In this document: positions 8,704 through 17,376 of the stretch, in pieces
Position numbering within the stretch: the stretch's first letter is position 1
How the letters are laid out: the number at the start of each line of letters is the position of its first letter
Source: Clostridium sp. UBA3947
GTDB lineage: Bacteria > Bacillota > Clostridia > Clostridiales > Clostridiaceae
DNA length: 37,327 bases
Reading direction: 5' to 3'
NCBI GenBank assembly: GCA_002385545.1
Contig: DGDR01000188.1
Location: 1-37,327, forward strand
Translations under genes and position numbers: made by a program
Notes under the pieces: model-generated
The model's input: only the letters and a program-made list of their open reading frames with translations
What the model was told of the DNA's origin: nothing
The model's database searches: none

Positions 8704-8761
8704 AGTTTAGTAAACCTAAACTTTTAATTTATAAAGATGAAGATTAGTATTAGTAAACTTA
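8704..8761 (+). promoter_or_regulatory. Repeated operator-like motif ahead of the polyamine locus
   Basis: AGTTTAG-N5-CTAAACT at 8704-8722 is a perfect inverted repeat. It contains TTAGTAAACCTA (8707-8718), which recurs as TTAGTAAACTTA at 8750-8761, 43 bases further on. Both copies lie downstream of the -10 box, where a bound XRE-cupin repressor would block transcription. That the regulator encoded next binds here is inference. Confidence 0.5.
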
Positions 8762-8789
8762 TTGCTCAATATATTTTAAGAGGTGGAGT

Positions 8790-9329
8790 ATGCAAATTGG
8801 AGAGAAGATCAAAAGATTAAGAATAGAAAAGCAGCTTACTCAAGAAGAATTGGCAAATAGATGTGAGCTATCTAAGGGCTTTATATCCCAATTGGAAAGA
8901 GACTTGACTTCGCCTTCTATAGCAACTTTAAAGGATATATTGGATGTCCTAGGAACTAATTTAAATGAGTTCTTTAGGGATGAGAAGGAAGAAAAAGTAG
9001 TTTTTGTGAAGGACGATATGTTTGAAAAGTACGATGAAAAGCTAAAGTATAATTTGATTTGGCTAGTATCTAATGCTCAGAAAAACTCTATGGAACCAAT
9101 TCTCATTACCCTTGAACCAGGTGGACAATATGTTGAGGATGAACCCCACGAGGGTGAGGAGTTTGGTTATGTATTATCAGGTTCAATAATACTTCACTTA
9201 GGTCGTAAGAAATATAAGGTTAAGAAGGGAGAAAGTTTCTACTTTAAGCCAAATATTAATCATTATATATCTAATAGTGGTAGCAGTACAGCTAAGGTTA
9301 TTTGGGTTAGCACGCCCCCATCCTTTTAA
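8790..9329 (+). CDS. XRE-family regulator with cupin domain (polyamine locus)
   Basis: This 179-residue regulator has a helix-turn-helix at about residues 5-60 (EKIKRLRIEKQLTQEELA, then LSKGFISQLE) and a C-terminal cupin barrel at about 108-178 (PHEGEEFGYVLSG and YFKPNINHYISN). The PuuR-like XRE-cupin group commonly controls putrescine or spermidine uptake and breakdown. The ligand would sit in the cupin pocket. The gene starts with ATG at 8790 behind AGGTGGAG, and the transporter ATPase gene begins 22 bases after its stop, so regulator and transporter form one transcription unit. The operator-like repeat at 8704-8761 suggests it represses itself and the pot genes. Confidence 0.88.
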   Translation: MQIGEKIKRLRIEKQLTQEELANRCELSKGFISQLERDLTSPSIATLKDILDVLGTNLNEFFRDEKEEKVVFVKDDMFEKYDEKLKYNLIWLVSNAQKNSMEPILITLEPGGQYVEDEPHEGEEFGYVLSGSIILHLGRKKYKVKKGESFYFKPNINHYISNSGSSTAKVIWVSTPPSF

Positions 9330-9351
9330 AGTTTAGAAAGAGGTGTTTAAT

Positions 9352-10413
9352 TTGCAGGATTCTAATAAAGATATAATTGTAGATCTAAAAAACATAACAA
9401 AAAATTATGGTGATCAAACAGTAATTGAAGATTTGAACTTATATATAAGAAGGAATGAATTTATAACCTTATTAGGGCCCAGTGGATGCGGTAAAACAAC
9501 AACCTTAAATATAATAGCAGGTTTTGAGGAACCTAATAAGGGAGACATAATATTTGAAGGAAAGGTTATAAATGAAGTTCCACCTCATAAAAGGCAAATA
9601 AATACTGTGTTTCAAAGGTATGCACTATTTACTCATATGAATGTATATGAAAATGTAGCTTTCGGCCTTAGAATAAAAAAGCTTCCTGAGAATCAAATAA
9701 AAGAAAAGGTAAAGGGTATCCTTAAGCTGGTTGATCTTGAAGGCTATGAAAAAAGATCAACAGATTCTTTGAGCGGTGGTCAGCAGCAAAGAGTTGCCAT
9801 AGCCAGGGCCTTGGTAAATGAACCTAAGGTTTTACTACTGGATGAACCTCTTGCCGCCTTGGACTTAAAGCTTAGAAAGGAAATGCAGCTTGAACTAAAA
9901 AGAATCCAGCAGAGTTTGGGGATAACCTTTGTTTTTGTCACTCATGACCAGGAGGAAGCACTAACCATGTCCGATACCATTGTGGTTATGAATAAAGGAA
10001 GAATTCAGCAAATAGGAACACCTGAGGATATTTACAATGAACCTAAGAATGAATTTGTAGCAAGATTCATAGGGGAAAGTAATATATTTGACGGTATTAT
10101 GCATGAGGACTATAGGGTTTCTTTTGAAGGAAGAGAGTTTGAGTGTGTAGATAAGGGCTTTGAGAAGGATGAAAAAATAGATGTTGTTATAAGACCAGAG
10201 GATATTAAGATTGAAGAGTATGGTAAGGGCATGATTAATGGCATAGTAACATCTGTTATTTTCAAAGGGGTTCATTATGAAATTGAGGTAGAAGCAAACA
10301 ATAAAAAATGGCTCATACACAATACTAAGCATGTTAAGGTTGATGAAAAAATTGGCATGAATATATATCCTGAGGATATCCATATCATGAGAAAGGCTAG
10401 GGATATGGAATGA
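9352..10413 (+). CDS. potA: Spermidine/putrescine ABC transporter ATPase PotA
   Basis: This is the ATP-hydrolysing subunit of the polyamine importer. Walker A is GPSGCGKTT (residues 42-50), the signature is LSGGQQQRVAIA, Walker B is VLLLDEPLAALD, and the switch His lies in FVTHDQEEA. A C-terminal TOBE-type part follows, including VVIRPEDIKI. The Q-loop is followed by RYALF, as in the PotA group. The frame opens with GTG at 9343, but that overlaps the ribosome binding site AAAGAGG, so TTG at 9352 is the better start (353 residues). Its stop overlaps the potB start as ATGA, which implies coupled translation. Assignment to polyamines rests on sequence type and on the full potABCD order. Confidence 0.93.
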   Translation: MQDSNKDIIVDLKNITKNYGDQTVIEDLNLYIRRNEFITLLGPSGCGKTTTLNIIAGFEEPNKGDIIFEGKVINEVPPHKRQINTVFQRYALFTHMNVYENVAFGLRIKKLPENQIKEKVKGILKLVDLEGYEKRSTDSLSGGQQQRVAIARALVNEPKVLLLDEPLAALDLKLRKEMQLELKRIQQSLGITFVFVTHDQEEALTMSDTIVVMNKGRIQQIGTPEDIYNEPKNEFVARFIGESNIFDGIMHEDYRVSFEGREFECVDKGFEKDEKIDVVIRPEDIKIEEYGKGMINGIVTSVIFKGVHYEIEVEANNKKWLIHNTKHVKVDEKIGMNIYPEDIHIMRKARDME

Positions 10414-11240
10414 GAAAGAACAAGTCAATAGCTCAGTATCCCTATATTGTTTGGAGTATAATTTTTATTGTTGTTCCTCTTTTTCTAGTGCTTTATTATA
10501 GCTTAATAAATAGTAATGGTGATGTGACCTTTGAAAATTATAAGAAGATTTTTCAGCCCAATAATATAAAGGTGTTTTTAAATTCAATTAAGTTGGCCAG
10601 TATATCCACAATTTTGTGCCTAGTTTTAGGATATCCTGTGGCATACATTCTTTCAAAGGTGAATCAGAAATATAGAACCTTACTTATGCTGCTTTTAGTT
10701 ATCCCAATGTGGATGAACTTTCTTTTAAGAACCTATGCTTGGATGTCTATCATAGGAAGAAATGGTATTTTAAATTCTTTTCTTAAGTTTTTAGGACTTC
10801 CAGCTGTTAATATACTATATACAGATACCGCTGTTGTCCTTGGTATGATATATAATTTTTTACCCTTTATGATAATACCTATATATACAGTGCTTATCAA
10901 AATAGATACCAATGTAATAAAGGCTGCTGCGGATCTTGGAGCTAACAAGTTTGTAATTTTTAAGAGGATAATATTTCCCTTAAGTATACCGGGAGTTATG
11001 TCTGGTATAACCATGGTTTTTATGCCAGCGGTTTCAACCTTTGTAATATCAAAGCTCCTTGGAGGCGGACAATTTATGCTTATAGGTAACTTGATTGAGC
11101 GTCAGTTCACCACTGTAGGAGATCCTTACTTTGGTTCCGCCATATCTATTTTGATGATGATAATAATACTTATATCTATGGCTATACTTTCAAAATATGA
11201 AGATAAGGACGAGAAGGAAGGCGGTGGAATACTATGGTAG
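10410..11240 (+). CDS. potB: Polyamine ABC transporter permease PotB
   Basis: This 276-residue inner-membrane permease has about six hydrophobic segments. The first is IVWSIIFIVVPLFLVLYY. The EAA-type coupling loop for the ATPase reads AAADLGANKFVIFKRIIFPL at about residues 171-190. It is one half of the channel through which spermidine or putrescine passes. It overlaps potA by four bases and potC by seven, so the four transporter genes are translated as a block. Length and topology are normal. Confidence 0.92.
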   Translation: MRKNKSIAQYPYIVWSIIFIVVPLFLVLYYSLINSNGDVTFENYKKIFQPNNIKVFLNSIKLASISTILCLVLGYPVAYILSKVNQKYRTLLMLLLVIPMWMNFLLRTYAWMSIIGRNGILNSFLKFLGLPAVNILYTDTAVVLGMIYNFLPFMIIPIYTVLIKIDTNVIKAAADLGANKFVIFKRIIFPLSIPGVMSGITMVFMPAVSTFVISKLLGGGQFMLIGNLIERQFTTVGDPYFGSAISILMMIIILISMAILSKYEDKDEKEGGGILW

Positions 11241-12031
11241 GAAAATGGTCTAAAAGACTTTATTTATCATTGGCATATATATTTTTATATGCACCTATAG
11301 TATTGCTGATAATTTTTTCCTTCAACTCCGGAAAGAGTACATCAAGCTGGGATGGTTTTTCTCTAAAATGGTATAATTCCCTTTTTGATAATCAGAGAAT
11401 TTTAAAGGCCTTATATTATACCGTATTTGTAGCAGTTATTTCGTCACTAATTTCAACAGTATTGGGAACCATAAGTGCTATAGGAATAGATAAAATGACT
11501 GGCTGGAGAAAAAAAGCCATACTTAATATTAATTACTTACCAGTATTGAATCCAGATATAGTTACTGCAATTTCCTTAATGACTTTATTTGCATTTTTTA
11601 GACTAACCTTTGGGTTTAAGACACTTATCATAGCTCATGTGGTTTTTTCAACACCATATGTTATTGTGTCAGTACTTCCAAAGCTCAAGCAAATGCCTGA
11701 CGATTTGGTAAAGGCTGCTCAGGATTTAGGGGCAACACCCTTCTATACATTGAGAAAGGTTATATTACCCCAAATAATGCCAGGAATTTTCGCAGGCTTT
11801 CTAATATCCTTTACAATGTCTATAGATGACTTTGTAATAAGCTTTTTCAATACAGGCTCTGGGGTAACAAACCTATCCATTGAAATCTATTCAATGGCTA
11901 GAAGAGGTATAAGCCCTGAGATAAATGCACTATCCACTTTAATGTTTGTATCCATTTTTATACTTTTATTTCTTGCAAATGGAAAAGATTTGATTAAAAA
12001 GGAAAGGAAGAGAGGTAAGATAGATGACTAA
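11234..12031 (+). CDS. potC: Polyamine ABC transporter permease PotC
   Basis: This is the second channel subunit, 265 residues with about six membrane segments. The EAA-type loop reads AAQDLGATPFYTLRKVILPQ, and SMDDFVISFFNTG-like residues (here SIDDFVISFF) are typical of PotC. It pairs with PotB to form the heterodimeric pore. It starts inside the end of potB and overlaps the start of potD by eight bases. Nothing is missing compared with family members. Confidence 0.92.
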   Translation: MVGKWSKRLYLSLAYIFLYAPIVLLIIFSFNSGKSTSSWDGFSLKWYNSLFDNQRILKALYYTVFVAVISSLISTVLGTISAIGIDKMTGWRKKAILNINYLPVLNPDIVTAISLMTLFAFFRLTFGFKTLIIAHVVFSTPYVIVSVLPKLKQMPDDLVKAAQDLGATPFYTLRKVILPQIMPGIFAGFLISFTMSIDDFVISFFNTGSGVTNLSIEIYSMARRGISPEINALSTLMFVSIFILLFLANGKDLIKKERKRGKIDD

Positions 12032-13079
12032 AATTAAAAAGCTTTTATCCTTAGCTGTTTCCCTTATGGTTTCAGCATCAATATTTGCTGGCTGCGCTGG
12101 AAGCAAAAACAAGGTTTCAATTAATGTGTTTAACTGGGGAGAATACATCGATGAAGATATTTTACATGATTTTGAAAAGGAAACTGGCATAAAGGTTATC
12201 TATGATACTTTTGCTACCAATGAGGAAATGTATGAAAAGGTAAAGGCAGGTACAACAAAGTATGACCTTATAGTTCCATCAGACTATATGCTAGAAAGAA
12301 TGATAAAGGAAAATCTTGTTCAAGAGATAGACTTTAACAATTTACCTAACTTCAAAAATATAGATGAAAAATATAAGAATATGGACTATGATCCTGAAAA
12401 TAAATATTCAGTACCTTATATGTGGGGAACAATAGGTATCATATATGATAAGACTAAGATAAAGGATGAAATAGACAGCTGGGACGATCTTTGGAACCCA
12501 AAATATAAAAATGATATCTTTATGTCTGACGATATGAGAAACTCATTAGGTGTATCCTTGAAGAGACTTGGTTATTCCCTAAACTCAACAAATCAAGCAG
12601 AGCTTGATAAGGCTACAGAAGAGTTAATTAAGCAGAGAGATGAAATAAATGCTGTATATATTGGGGACGAGGTTAAGGATACTCTAAGAAATGGAGAGAA
12701 AAATATAGCAGTTATATACTCTGGTGATGCTACTGTGTTAATGGAGGAGGAACCAGATAGATTTGAATATGTAATTCCTAAGGAAGGTACAAATCTCTGG
12801 TTTGACGTTTGGGCTATTCCTGCAAACGCAGAGCATAAGAAGGAAGCAGAAATGTTCTTAAACTACCTGTTAGATGCAGAGGTTAACAAGAAGAATGTAG
12901 ACTATATTGGTTATGCTACACCTAACAAGGCAACCTATGAGCTTCTTGATGAGGAAGTTAAGAACGATAAGTCTGCTTATCCAGATGAAGAAATACTTAA
13001 GAAATGTGAAGTTTATATAGACTTAGGTGAATTTAGAAAAGCATATAACGAAGCTTGGTTGAAGGTTACTTCAAGATAA
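12024..13079 (+). CDS. potD: Spermidine/putrescine-binding lipoprotein PotD
   Basis: This is the extracellular polyamine-binding protein that delivers substrate to PotBC. The N-terminus is a lipoprotein signal with lipobox IFAGC and lipidated Cys24. The mature protein begins with the family pattern VFNWGEYIDEDIL, and contains YDLIVPSDYMLERM and PYMWGTIGIIYD. PWGT-like aromatic residues in this family line the polyamine site. It is 351 residues long, the usual size. It is last in the operon and is followed by a clear terminator. Confidence 0.94.
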   Translation: MTKIKKLLSLAVSLMVSASIFAGCAGSKNKVSINVFNWGEYIDEDILHDFEKETGIKVIYDTFATNEEMYEKVKAGTTKYDLIVPSDYMLERMIKENLVQEIDFNNLPNFKNIDEKYKNMDYDPENKYSVPYMWGTIGIIYDKTKIKDEIDSWDDLWNPKYKNDIFMSDDMRNSLGVSLKRLGYSLNSTNQAELDKATEELIKQRDEINAVYIGDEVKDTLRNGEKNIAVIYSGDATVLMEEEPDRFEYVIPKEGTNLWFDVWAIPANAEHKKEAEMFLNYLLDAEVNKKNVDYIGYATPNKATYELLDEEVKNDKSAYPDEEILKKCEVYIDLGEFRKAYNEAWLKVTSR

Positions 13080-13084
13080 TATAA

Positions 13085-13131
13085 GGGCAGTGATGTTAGC
13101 GTATTTTATGGCTAATGTCACTGTCTTTTTT
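13085..13131 (+). terminator. Rho-independent terminator of the pot operon
   Basis: GGCAGTGATGTTAGC at 13086-13100 pairs with GCTAATGTCACTGTC at 13111-13125 (with G-U pairs), followed by a run of Ts to 13131. The stem of about 15 pairs begins six bases past the potD stop. Confidence 0.92.
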
Positions 13132-13212
13132 ATTTGATAATTATGGTTACAGTGGTAGGTGAGGATTATTTAATATAAGTAATAATAAAGGGAATACAGG
13201 AAAATTGTAAAA

Positions 13213-13240
13213 TTAACAATTAATGTATAATAAGTATAAT
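13213..13240 (+). promoter_or_regulatory. Promoter of the FtsX-type ABC operon
   Basis: TTAACA at 13213-13218 and TATAAT at 13235-13240 are 16 bases apart, about 85 bases ahead of the first permease gene. A second TATAAT-like word at 13226-13231 could serve with TTGTAA at 13205. Confidence 0.6.
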
Positions 13241-13254
13241 GGTAGTATAAGGAG

Positions 13255-13274
13255 CAATATTACTATTAATATTG
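13255..13274 (+). promoter_or_regulatory. Perfect palindrome, candidate operator of the FtsX-type operon
   Basis: CAATATTA-N4-TAATATTG is an 8-4-8 perfect inverted repeat that begins about 15 bases downstream of the -10 box, close to the expected transcription start. This is a classical repressor position. No regulator gene is adjacent on the same strand, so the binding protein is unknown. Confidence 0.5.
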
Positions 13275-13324
13275 AGTGGAGAGTGGTGTCATCCACAAGA
13301 TATACAGTAGAGGTAAGGTGAAAT

Positions 13325-14452
13325 ATGTTTAGGTATTTAATTAACCAATGGAGATTTAGAACCTTTACAATTGCTTTGATAATCTTTGGATTTTTTATTG
13401 CCAGTGTAGTATTGTCTATTGGAATAAGCGTTTCAGTTGAAAATTATAGGTATATAAATGATAGAAACTCAGGGGATACAAGGGAACAGTTAATTATCAA
13501 TTTATATTTTCAAGATGAACCAAGGGTTGATTCTAGTTTAATTAAAGATTACTCCCAATATGGAGAGCTTCAAATAATATCTCCACTGAAAAAAACCATA
13601 CTAGATGATTATAAGCAAGAGTTTCAGATTATACCTGTATTATTTGAGAAGGAAGCTAATTGGCATATTCCTATTATTCATGGAAGGTATTTTAATAGGG
13701 ATGATTTTCACAATACTAGCAAAGAAATTGTAATTGGTAAAGAAATTTCTGAAAGCTTAGGGCTTAAGGTAAATGATTCCTTAATGGTTGATGGTGAAAA
13801 ATTTAAAATAGTAGGTATAAGTGGAAGAGTTAACAGAGGGACTCAATGGGATGATGCTATATATGTGGTTTTCAATGACTACAAAGATAAAATGGAAGAT
13901 TTTTTTGGTGAAGATAAATATATGACCATTCTTTTAAAGGAAGGGAAAAAGGATTTTATAAATGATAGTAAGACCTTAATAGCTAAGGCTGAAAGTAAAG
14001 GTATTATGTTGACTTTTGAAGAGCCTAAAGATACAGTGTCCTTTGAATCATTTACTAATTCTATAGTAATAACGATAATTTTATCCGGCAGTGTCTTTAT
14101 TATAGCTATTGTTAATATTATTAATTTGATGATTTATTGGGTAATGGACAGGGCAAAAGAGTTTGGAATATTGAAATCAATAGGTGCAACTAATAAATAT
14201 ATAACTAAGTGGATAACAATTGAGGTTATGATTATGATTTTCGTAAGCTCTATTGTGGCTATGTTAACTCAAGGTTTAGCCCAAATATTACTTAAAGATT
14301 TTTTGATTGAAAATGAAATTTACTTTAGTATTACATGGATTAACCTGTTGGTTTCTATAATTGTGGCAACAGTGTTTGGAACGTTTTCGGCTATAATACC
14401 ATGTCGTACTGCAGTTAATATAAATTTAATAGAACTTGTTAATAGGGAATAA
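13325..14452 (+). CDS. FtsX-like ABC transporter permease (first)
   Basis: This 375-residue membrane protein of the MacB/FtsX type has one N-terminal membrane segment (FTIALIIFGFFIASVVLSIG), an extracellular domain of about 200 residues with the MacB-core pattern IVIGKEISESLGLKVND, then three membrane segments at roughly 243-270, 295-320 and 335-362. This topology belongs to transporters that export lipoproteins, peptides or antibiotics, or that act as mechanical signal transmitters. The ATG follows AGGTAAGGTG. It is first in a three-gene operon with a second FtsX-like permease and the ATPase. Confidence 0.88.
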   Translation: MFRYLINQWRFRTFTIALIIFGFFIASVVLSIGISVSVENYRYINDRNSGDTREQLIINLYFQDEPRVDSSLIKDYSQYGELQIISPLKKTILDDYKQEFQIIPVLFEKEANWHIPIIHGRYFNRDDFHNTSKEIVIGKEISESLGLKVNDSLMVDGEKFKIVGISGRVNRGTQWDDAIYVVFNDYKDKMEDFFGEDKYMTILLKEGKKDFINDSKTLIAKAESKGIMLTFEEPKDTVSFESFTNSIVITIILSGSVFIIAIVNIINLMIYWVMDRAKEFGILKSIGATNKYITKWITIEVMIMIFVSSIVAMLTQGLAQILLKDFLIENEIYFSITWINLLVSIIVATVFGTFSAIIPCRTAVNINLIELVNRE

Positions 14453-14461
14453 GGTGAAGCT

Positions 14462-15721
14462 ATGATAGGGTTAATTATAGAATCGATTCAAAAGCAAAAG
14501 AAAAAGCTGTCTTTAATTGCTTTGCAATTTGTTATTGGCTTTACTTGTCTATTATTAGGTGTAGGAGTACTTGAAAACACTATAAATTTTAAAAAAGCCA
14601 TAAGCAAATTTACAGCTTTAGGTAACATACATGTTTATGTTTTTAATGAAGCTCCTGTTGAAGAGGGGATAAAATATGGTGAGCCAATTATAACGGAAGA
14701 TCCTACTGAGCAGGAATTAAAGAAATTAGATAAATATAGGGATATTGTAGAGAAAGTAAAAAAAGAAGGGGTTATTGATAAGTTCGGTTTGTTCGAGAAA
14801 CGAGATGGTTATAAAGACCAATCTATAGAAGCAAAAATTGATAATTCCTTTTACATATTAAATAAGGACATGTTTTCCTTACTTACTTTTGATATAGATA
14901 AAGGACAAATAGAACCTTTAATAAATTATAATTCTGATAAGGACTATATACCTGTATTAGTGAGTAAAACTTTAGAAAATCAATATCCTTTAAATTCACA
15001 ACATGATATATATTTTGCTGATTTTACTCAAAATGTGGAAAAGTGTACTATAAAGGTAGTTGGGGTCCTCTCTAAAAGGTCAGTATTTTTTACAGGTGGT
15101 TGTACTAGATTAACAGAAAATGCGTTAACAAACAAGGAATATGTGATAATACCCCAATATGGAGATTTTCATTGGAATACAACATATGAATATAATTCAT
15201 TAGTATCATTAACCAATAATGTTGATATGGTAGAAAAGCTAGCTAAGTTAAATGATATTTATGAAAAAAATGAAATAAAAATATATAATAATCCATTAAA
15301 AGAAGAAGTTAAGGAATATTATTCGCAACGAAAACCAGTGATGATTGCAATAATCATATTTGCTAGCATTATTCTATTGTTATCTGCTTTAGGCTTTATA
15401 GGGACTATTTTATCAAGCATAATAAGTCGTAAGAAGGAGTTTGGAATTTACTTTTCTATAGGTATTTCAAAGAAGAATTTAATTAAATTAGTATTGGGTG
15501 AAATGGTTTTATTATTTGTTAGCAGTTTTTTGTTGGCAAATGTAGTGAACTTTTTAATGCTAAAGGGCTTCTTAGCTGATAGTGGAATTGGTGTAAGTTT
15601 TATGGCAACATTTGCTACCTTAATAATTATAACTGTATTGATATTACCTGCGATTATTATTCCTGTTAGATATTTAAGCAAGTTACAGCCTATTGAATTA
15701 ATTAGGGAAAGGAGTAACTAA
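14462..15721 (+). CDS. FtsX-like ABC transporter permease (second)
   Basis: This 419-residue permease has the same layout as its neighbour: an N-terminal membrane segment (about residues 15-35), a long extracellular part to about 290, then three membrane segments. RKKEFGIYFSIGISKKNLIK is the cytoplasmic coupling loop of FtsX-type proteins. The extracellular domain is larger and not clearly related to that of the first permease, so the pair probably forms an asymmetric heterodimer. It begins nine bases after the first permease, behind AAGGTGAAG, and its stop touches the start of the ATPase gene. Confidence 0.87.
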   Translation: MIGLIIESIQKQKKKLSLIALQFVIGFTCLLLGVGVLENTINFKKAISKFTALGNIHVYVFNEAPVEEGIKYGEPIITEDPTEQELKKLDKYRDIVEKVKKEGVIDKFGLFEKRDGYKDQSIEAKIDNSFYILNKDMFSLLTFDIDKGQIEPLINYNSDKDYIPVLVSKTLENQYPLNSQHDIYFADFTQNVEKCTIKVVGVLSKRSVFFTGGCTRLTENALTNKEYVIIPQYGDFHWNTTYEYNSLVSLTNNVDMVEKLAKLNDIYEKNEIKIYNNPLKEEVKEYYSQRKPVMIAIIIFASIILLLSALGFIGTILSSIISRKKEFGIYFSIGISKKNLIKLVLGEMVLLFVSSFLLANVVNFLMLKGFLADSGIGVSFMATFATLIIITVLILPAIIIPVRYLSKLQPIELIRERSN

Positions 15722-16414
15722 ATGAACTTAATAGAGGTAAAAAGTATTTATAAGCGTTATGGTAAAGGTGATACTGAGCAAGAAGTTTTGAAAGATATTT
15801 CATTTACCATAGAAGAAGGTGAGATGGTTTCTATTATGGGACCATCAGGTAGTGGGAAATCTACATTATTACATATATTAGGATTGTTGGACAAGCAATC
15901 TGAAGGAACCTATATATTGGATAAGGTAGATGTTGCAAAATTGACCGATGAAGAAAGAGCTTATACAAGGAATGAAAAGATCGGATTTGTATTTCAAAGC
16001 TTTAATCTTATTAAAGAGATTTCTGCCCTAGATAATGTTCAAATGGCTTTAAAGCTATCTAATCTGCATAGAAAAGCTAATAATAAGCTAAAGAAAAGCG
16101 AAATAAAAAGTAGGAGCATTGAGGTGCTGAAATCCTTGGGCTTAGAGAAACATATGTATAAAAAGCCTACTCAATTATCTGGAGGACAACAGCAAAGGGT
16201 AGCCATAGCTAGAGCCTTAGTAAATGATCCTATGGTTATTTTAACAGATGAACCAACTGGAGCTTTGGATCAGCAAAATAGTAGAGAGATAATGAATATA
16301 CTAAAAGGCTTACAAGAGCAAGGTAAAACCATTGTTATAATAACCCATGATGAGAAGGTTGCAGAATATTGTGAGCGAAAGCTCAATATGTTAGATGGAG
16401 AAATACATACTTAA
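15722..16414 (+). CDS. ABC transporter ATPase of MacB/LolD type
   Basis: This 230-residue ATPase powers the two FtsX-like permeases. Walker A is GPSGSGKST, the Q-loop is FVFQSFNLI, the signature is LSGGQQQRVAIARALV, Walker B is VILTDEPTGALD, and the switch is IITHD. The TDEPTGALD form is typical of the MacB/LolD group. A short basic insertion (about residues 117-130, rich in Lys) before the signature is slightly longer than usual. The gene starts with ATG directly after the previous stop, with AAAGGAG at 15709-15715. The cargo is unknown; defence against antimicrobial peptides is the commonest role of such sets in Firmicutes. Confidence 0.92.
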   Translation: MNLIEVKSIYKRYGKGDTEQEVLKDISFTIEEGEMVSIMGPSGSGKSTLLHILGLLDKQSEGTYILDKVDVAKLTDEERAYTRNEKIGFVFQSFNLIKEISALDNVQMALKLSNLHRKANNKLKKSEIKSRSIEVLKSLGLEKHMYKKPTQLSGGQQQRVAIARALVNDPMVILTDEPTGALDQQNSREIMNILKGLQEQGKTIVIITHDEKVAEYCERKLNMLDGEIHT

Positions 16415-16458
16415 AGATAATTATTATAATAGAATATTTACAATACCCTATTGTTTAT

Positions 16459-17358
16459 CTATAATTTTTTAAATTCACAGCACATACTTAGCATATCCGA
16501 AACCATTGACACCCTAATATTACCGCCCATTTTCTCCATAAGGGCTTTTGAAATAGCCAAGCCTAATCCTGAACCTTTTTCAGATCGTGTATTGTCAGCT
16601 CTATAGAAACGGTCAAAAAATCTTTCTAACTGCTCAGAACTTAAGCTTTCTACATCATTACTTATTTTCAAAGTAACTAAAGCTTCTTCTGTATTTAATG
16701 AAATAAGTACCTTGCTTTTAGCGTATTTTAGTACATTGTTTATCAAGTTGCCAATAACCCTGTCAAGAGATTGCTTATCGCCTATTATATACAGGTTTTC
16801 ATTAGGTATTTGAAAGTTCACTTCCAGATTTCTTGATATAAATTCACTATGTCTTTCTACTATGGCTTCCTTTAAAGCTCTGATTAAGTCTAATTTCTCA
16901 AGGTTAATTTCATATTCAGCAGAATCAATTAAGGATAAGGTGTAAAAGTCATTTAGCAAAGCCTCTAAGGCTTTTGATCTTTGATAGGCTATATTAAGAT
17001 ATTGGAACCTTTCTTCCTCAGTAGTATTGTCCTTTTTCATAAACTGTAGGTATCCTATTATGGACGTAAGGGGAGTTCTTAGGTCATGGGACATATCTGC
17101 AATAGCGCTTTTAAGAGCTTTTTCAGATTTAAGTCTCCTTGCCTCAGCCTGTTTTCTTATTTCTATATTTTCATTTATAGCTAGGGCTAGCTCCTCAAAA
17201 TTCTTATTTAAAAGTCCAACTGTTACCTTGTTATCTGATTTATTTTTGTTTATTTCTTTTAATTGTCTTGTAAGATTTATAATTTCATTTTTTACGTATA
17301 AGTATCTGGCAAGTAATATGATTACTGCCAGGGATAAGAATATTATAAGCAAAACCAT
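16459..17358 (-). CDS. Sensor histidine kinase of the BcrA-type ABC operon
   Basis: This 299-residue kinase has a single N-terminal membrane segment (residues 1-22) and no extracellular domain. The HisKA H-box is MSHDLRTPLTSIIGYL with phospho-acceptor His91. The ATPase domain has the N-box GNLINNVLKYAKS (about 203-215) and the G2 box GSGLGLAIS (262-270). Such small kinases usually cannot sense a drug alone and read the state of their partner transporter. It is last in a minus-strand operon, 18 bases after the permease gene. It converges with the FtsX-type operon, with only 44 A+T-rich bases between them. Confidence 0.92.
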   Translation of the reverse strand: MVLLIIFLSLAVIILLARYLYVKNEIINLTRQLKEINKNKSDNKVTVGLLNKNFEELALAINENIEIRKQAEARRLKSEKALKSAIADMSHDLRTPLTSIIGYLQFMKKDNTTEEERFQYLNIAYQRSKALEALLNDFYTLSLIDSAEYEINLEKLDLIRALKEAIVERHSEFISRNLEVNFQIPNENLYIIGDKQSLDRVIGNLINNVLKYAKSKVLISLNTEEALVTLKISNDVESLSSEQLERFFDRFYRADNTRSEKGSGLGLAISKALMEKMGGNIRVSMVSDMLSMCCEFKKL

Positions 17359-17376
17359 TACTCACCAGATCCTCTC

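Noticed and set aside
9961..10428. Minus-strand open frame of 155 codons
   Set aside because: It lies opposite the end of potA, which has complete ABC motifs; no ribosome binding site and low-complexity product.
16415..16458. ACAATA-N3-TATTGT between convergent genes as a shared terminator
   Set aside because: The stem is only six A+T pairs with no T-run on either side, too weak to call.
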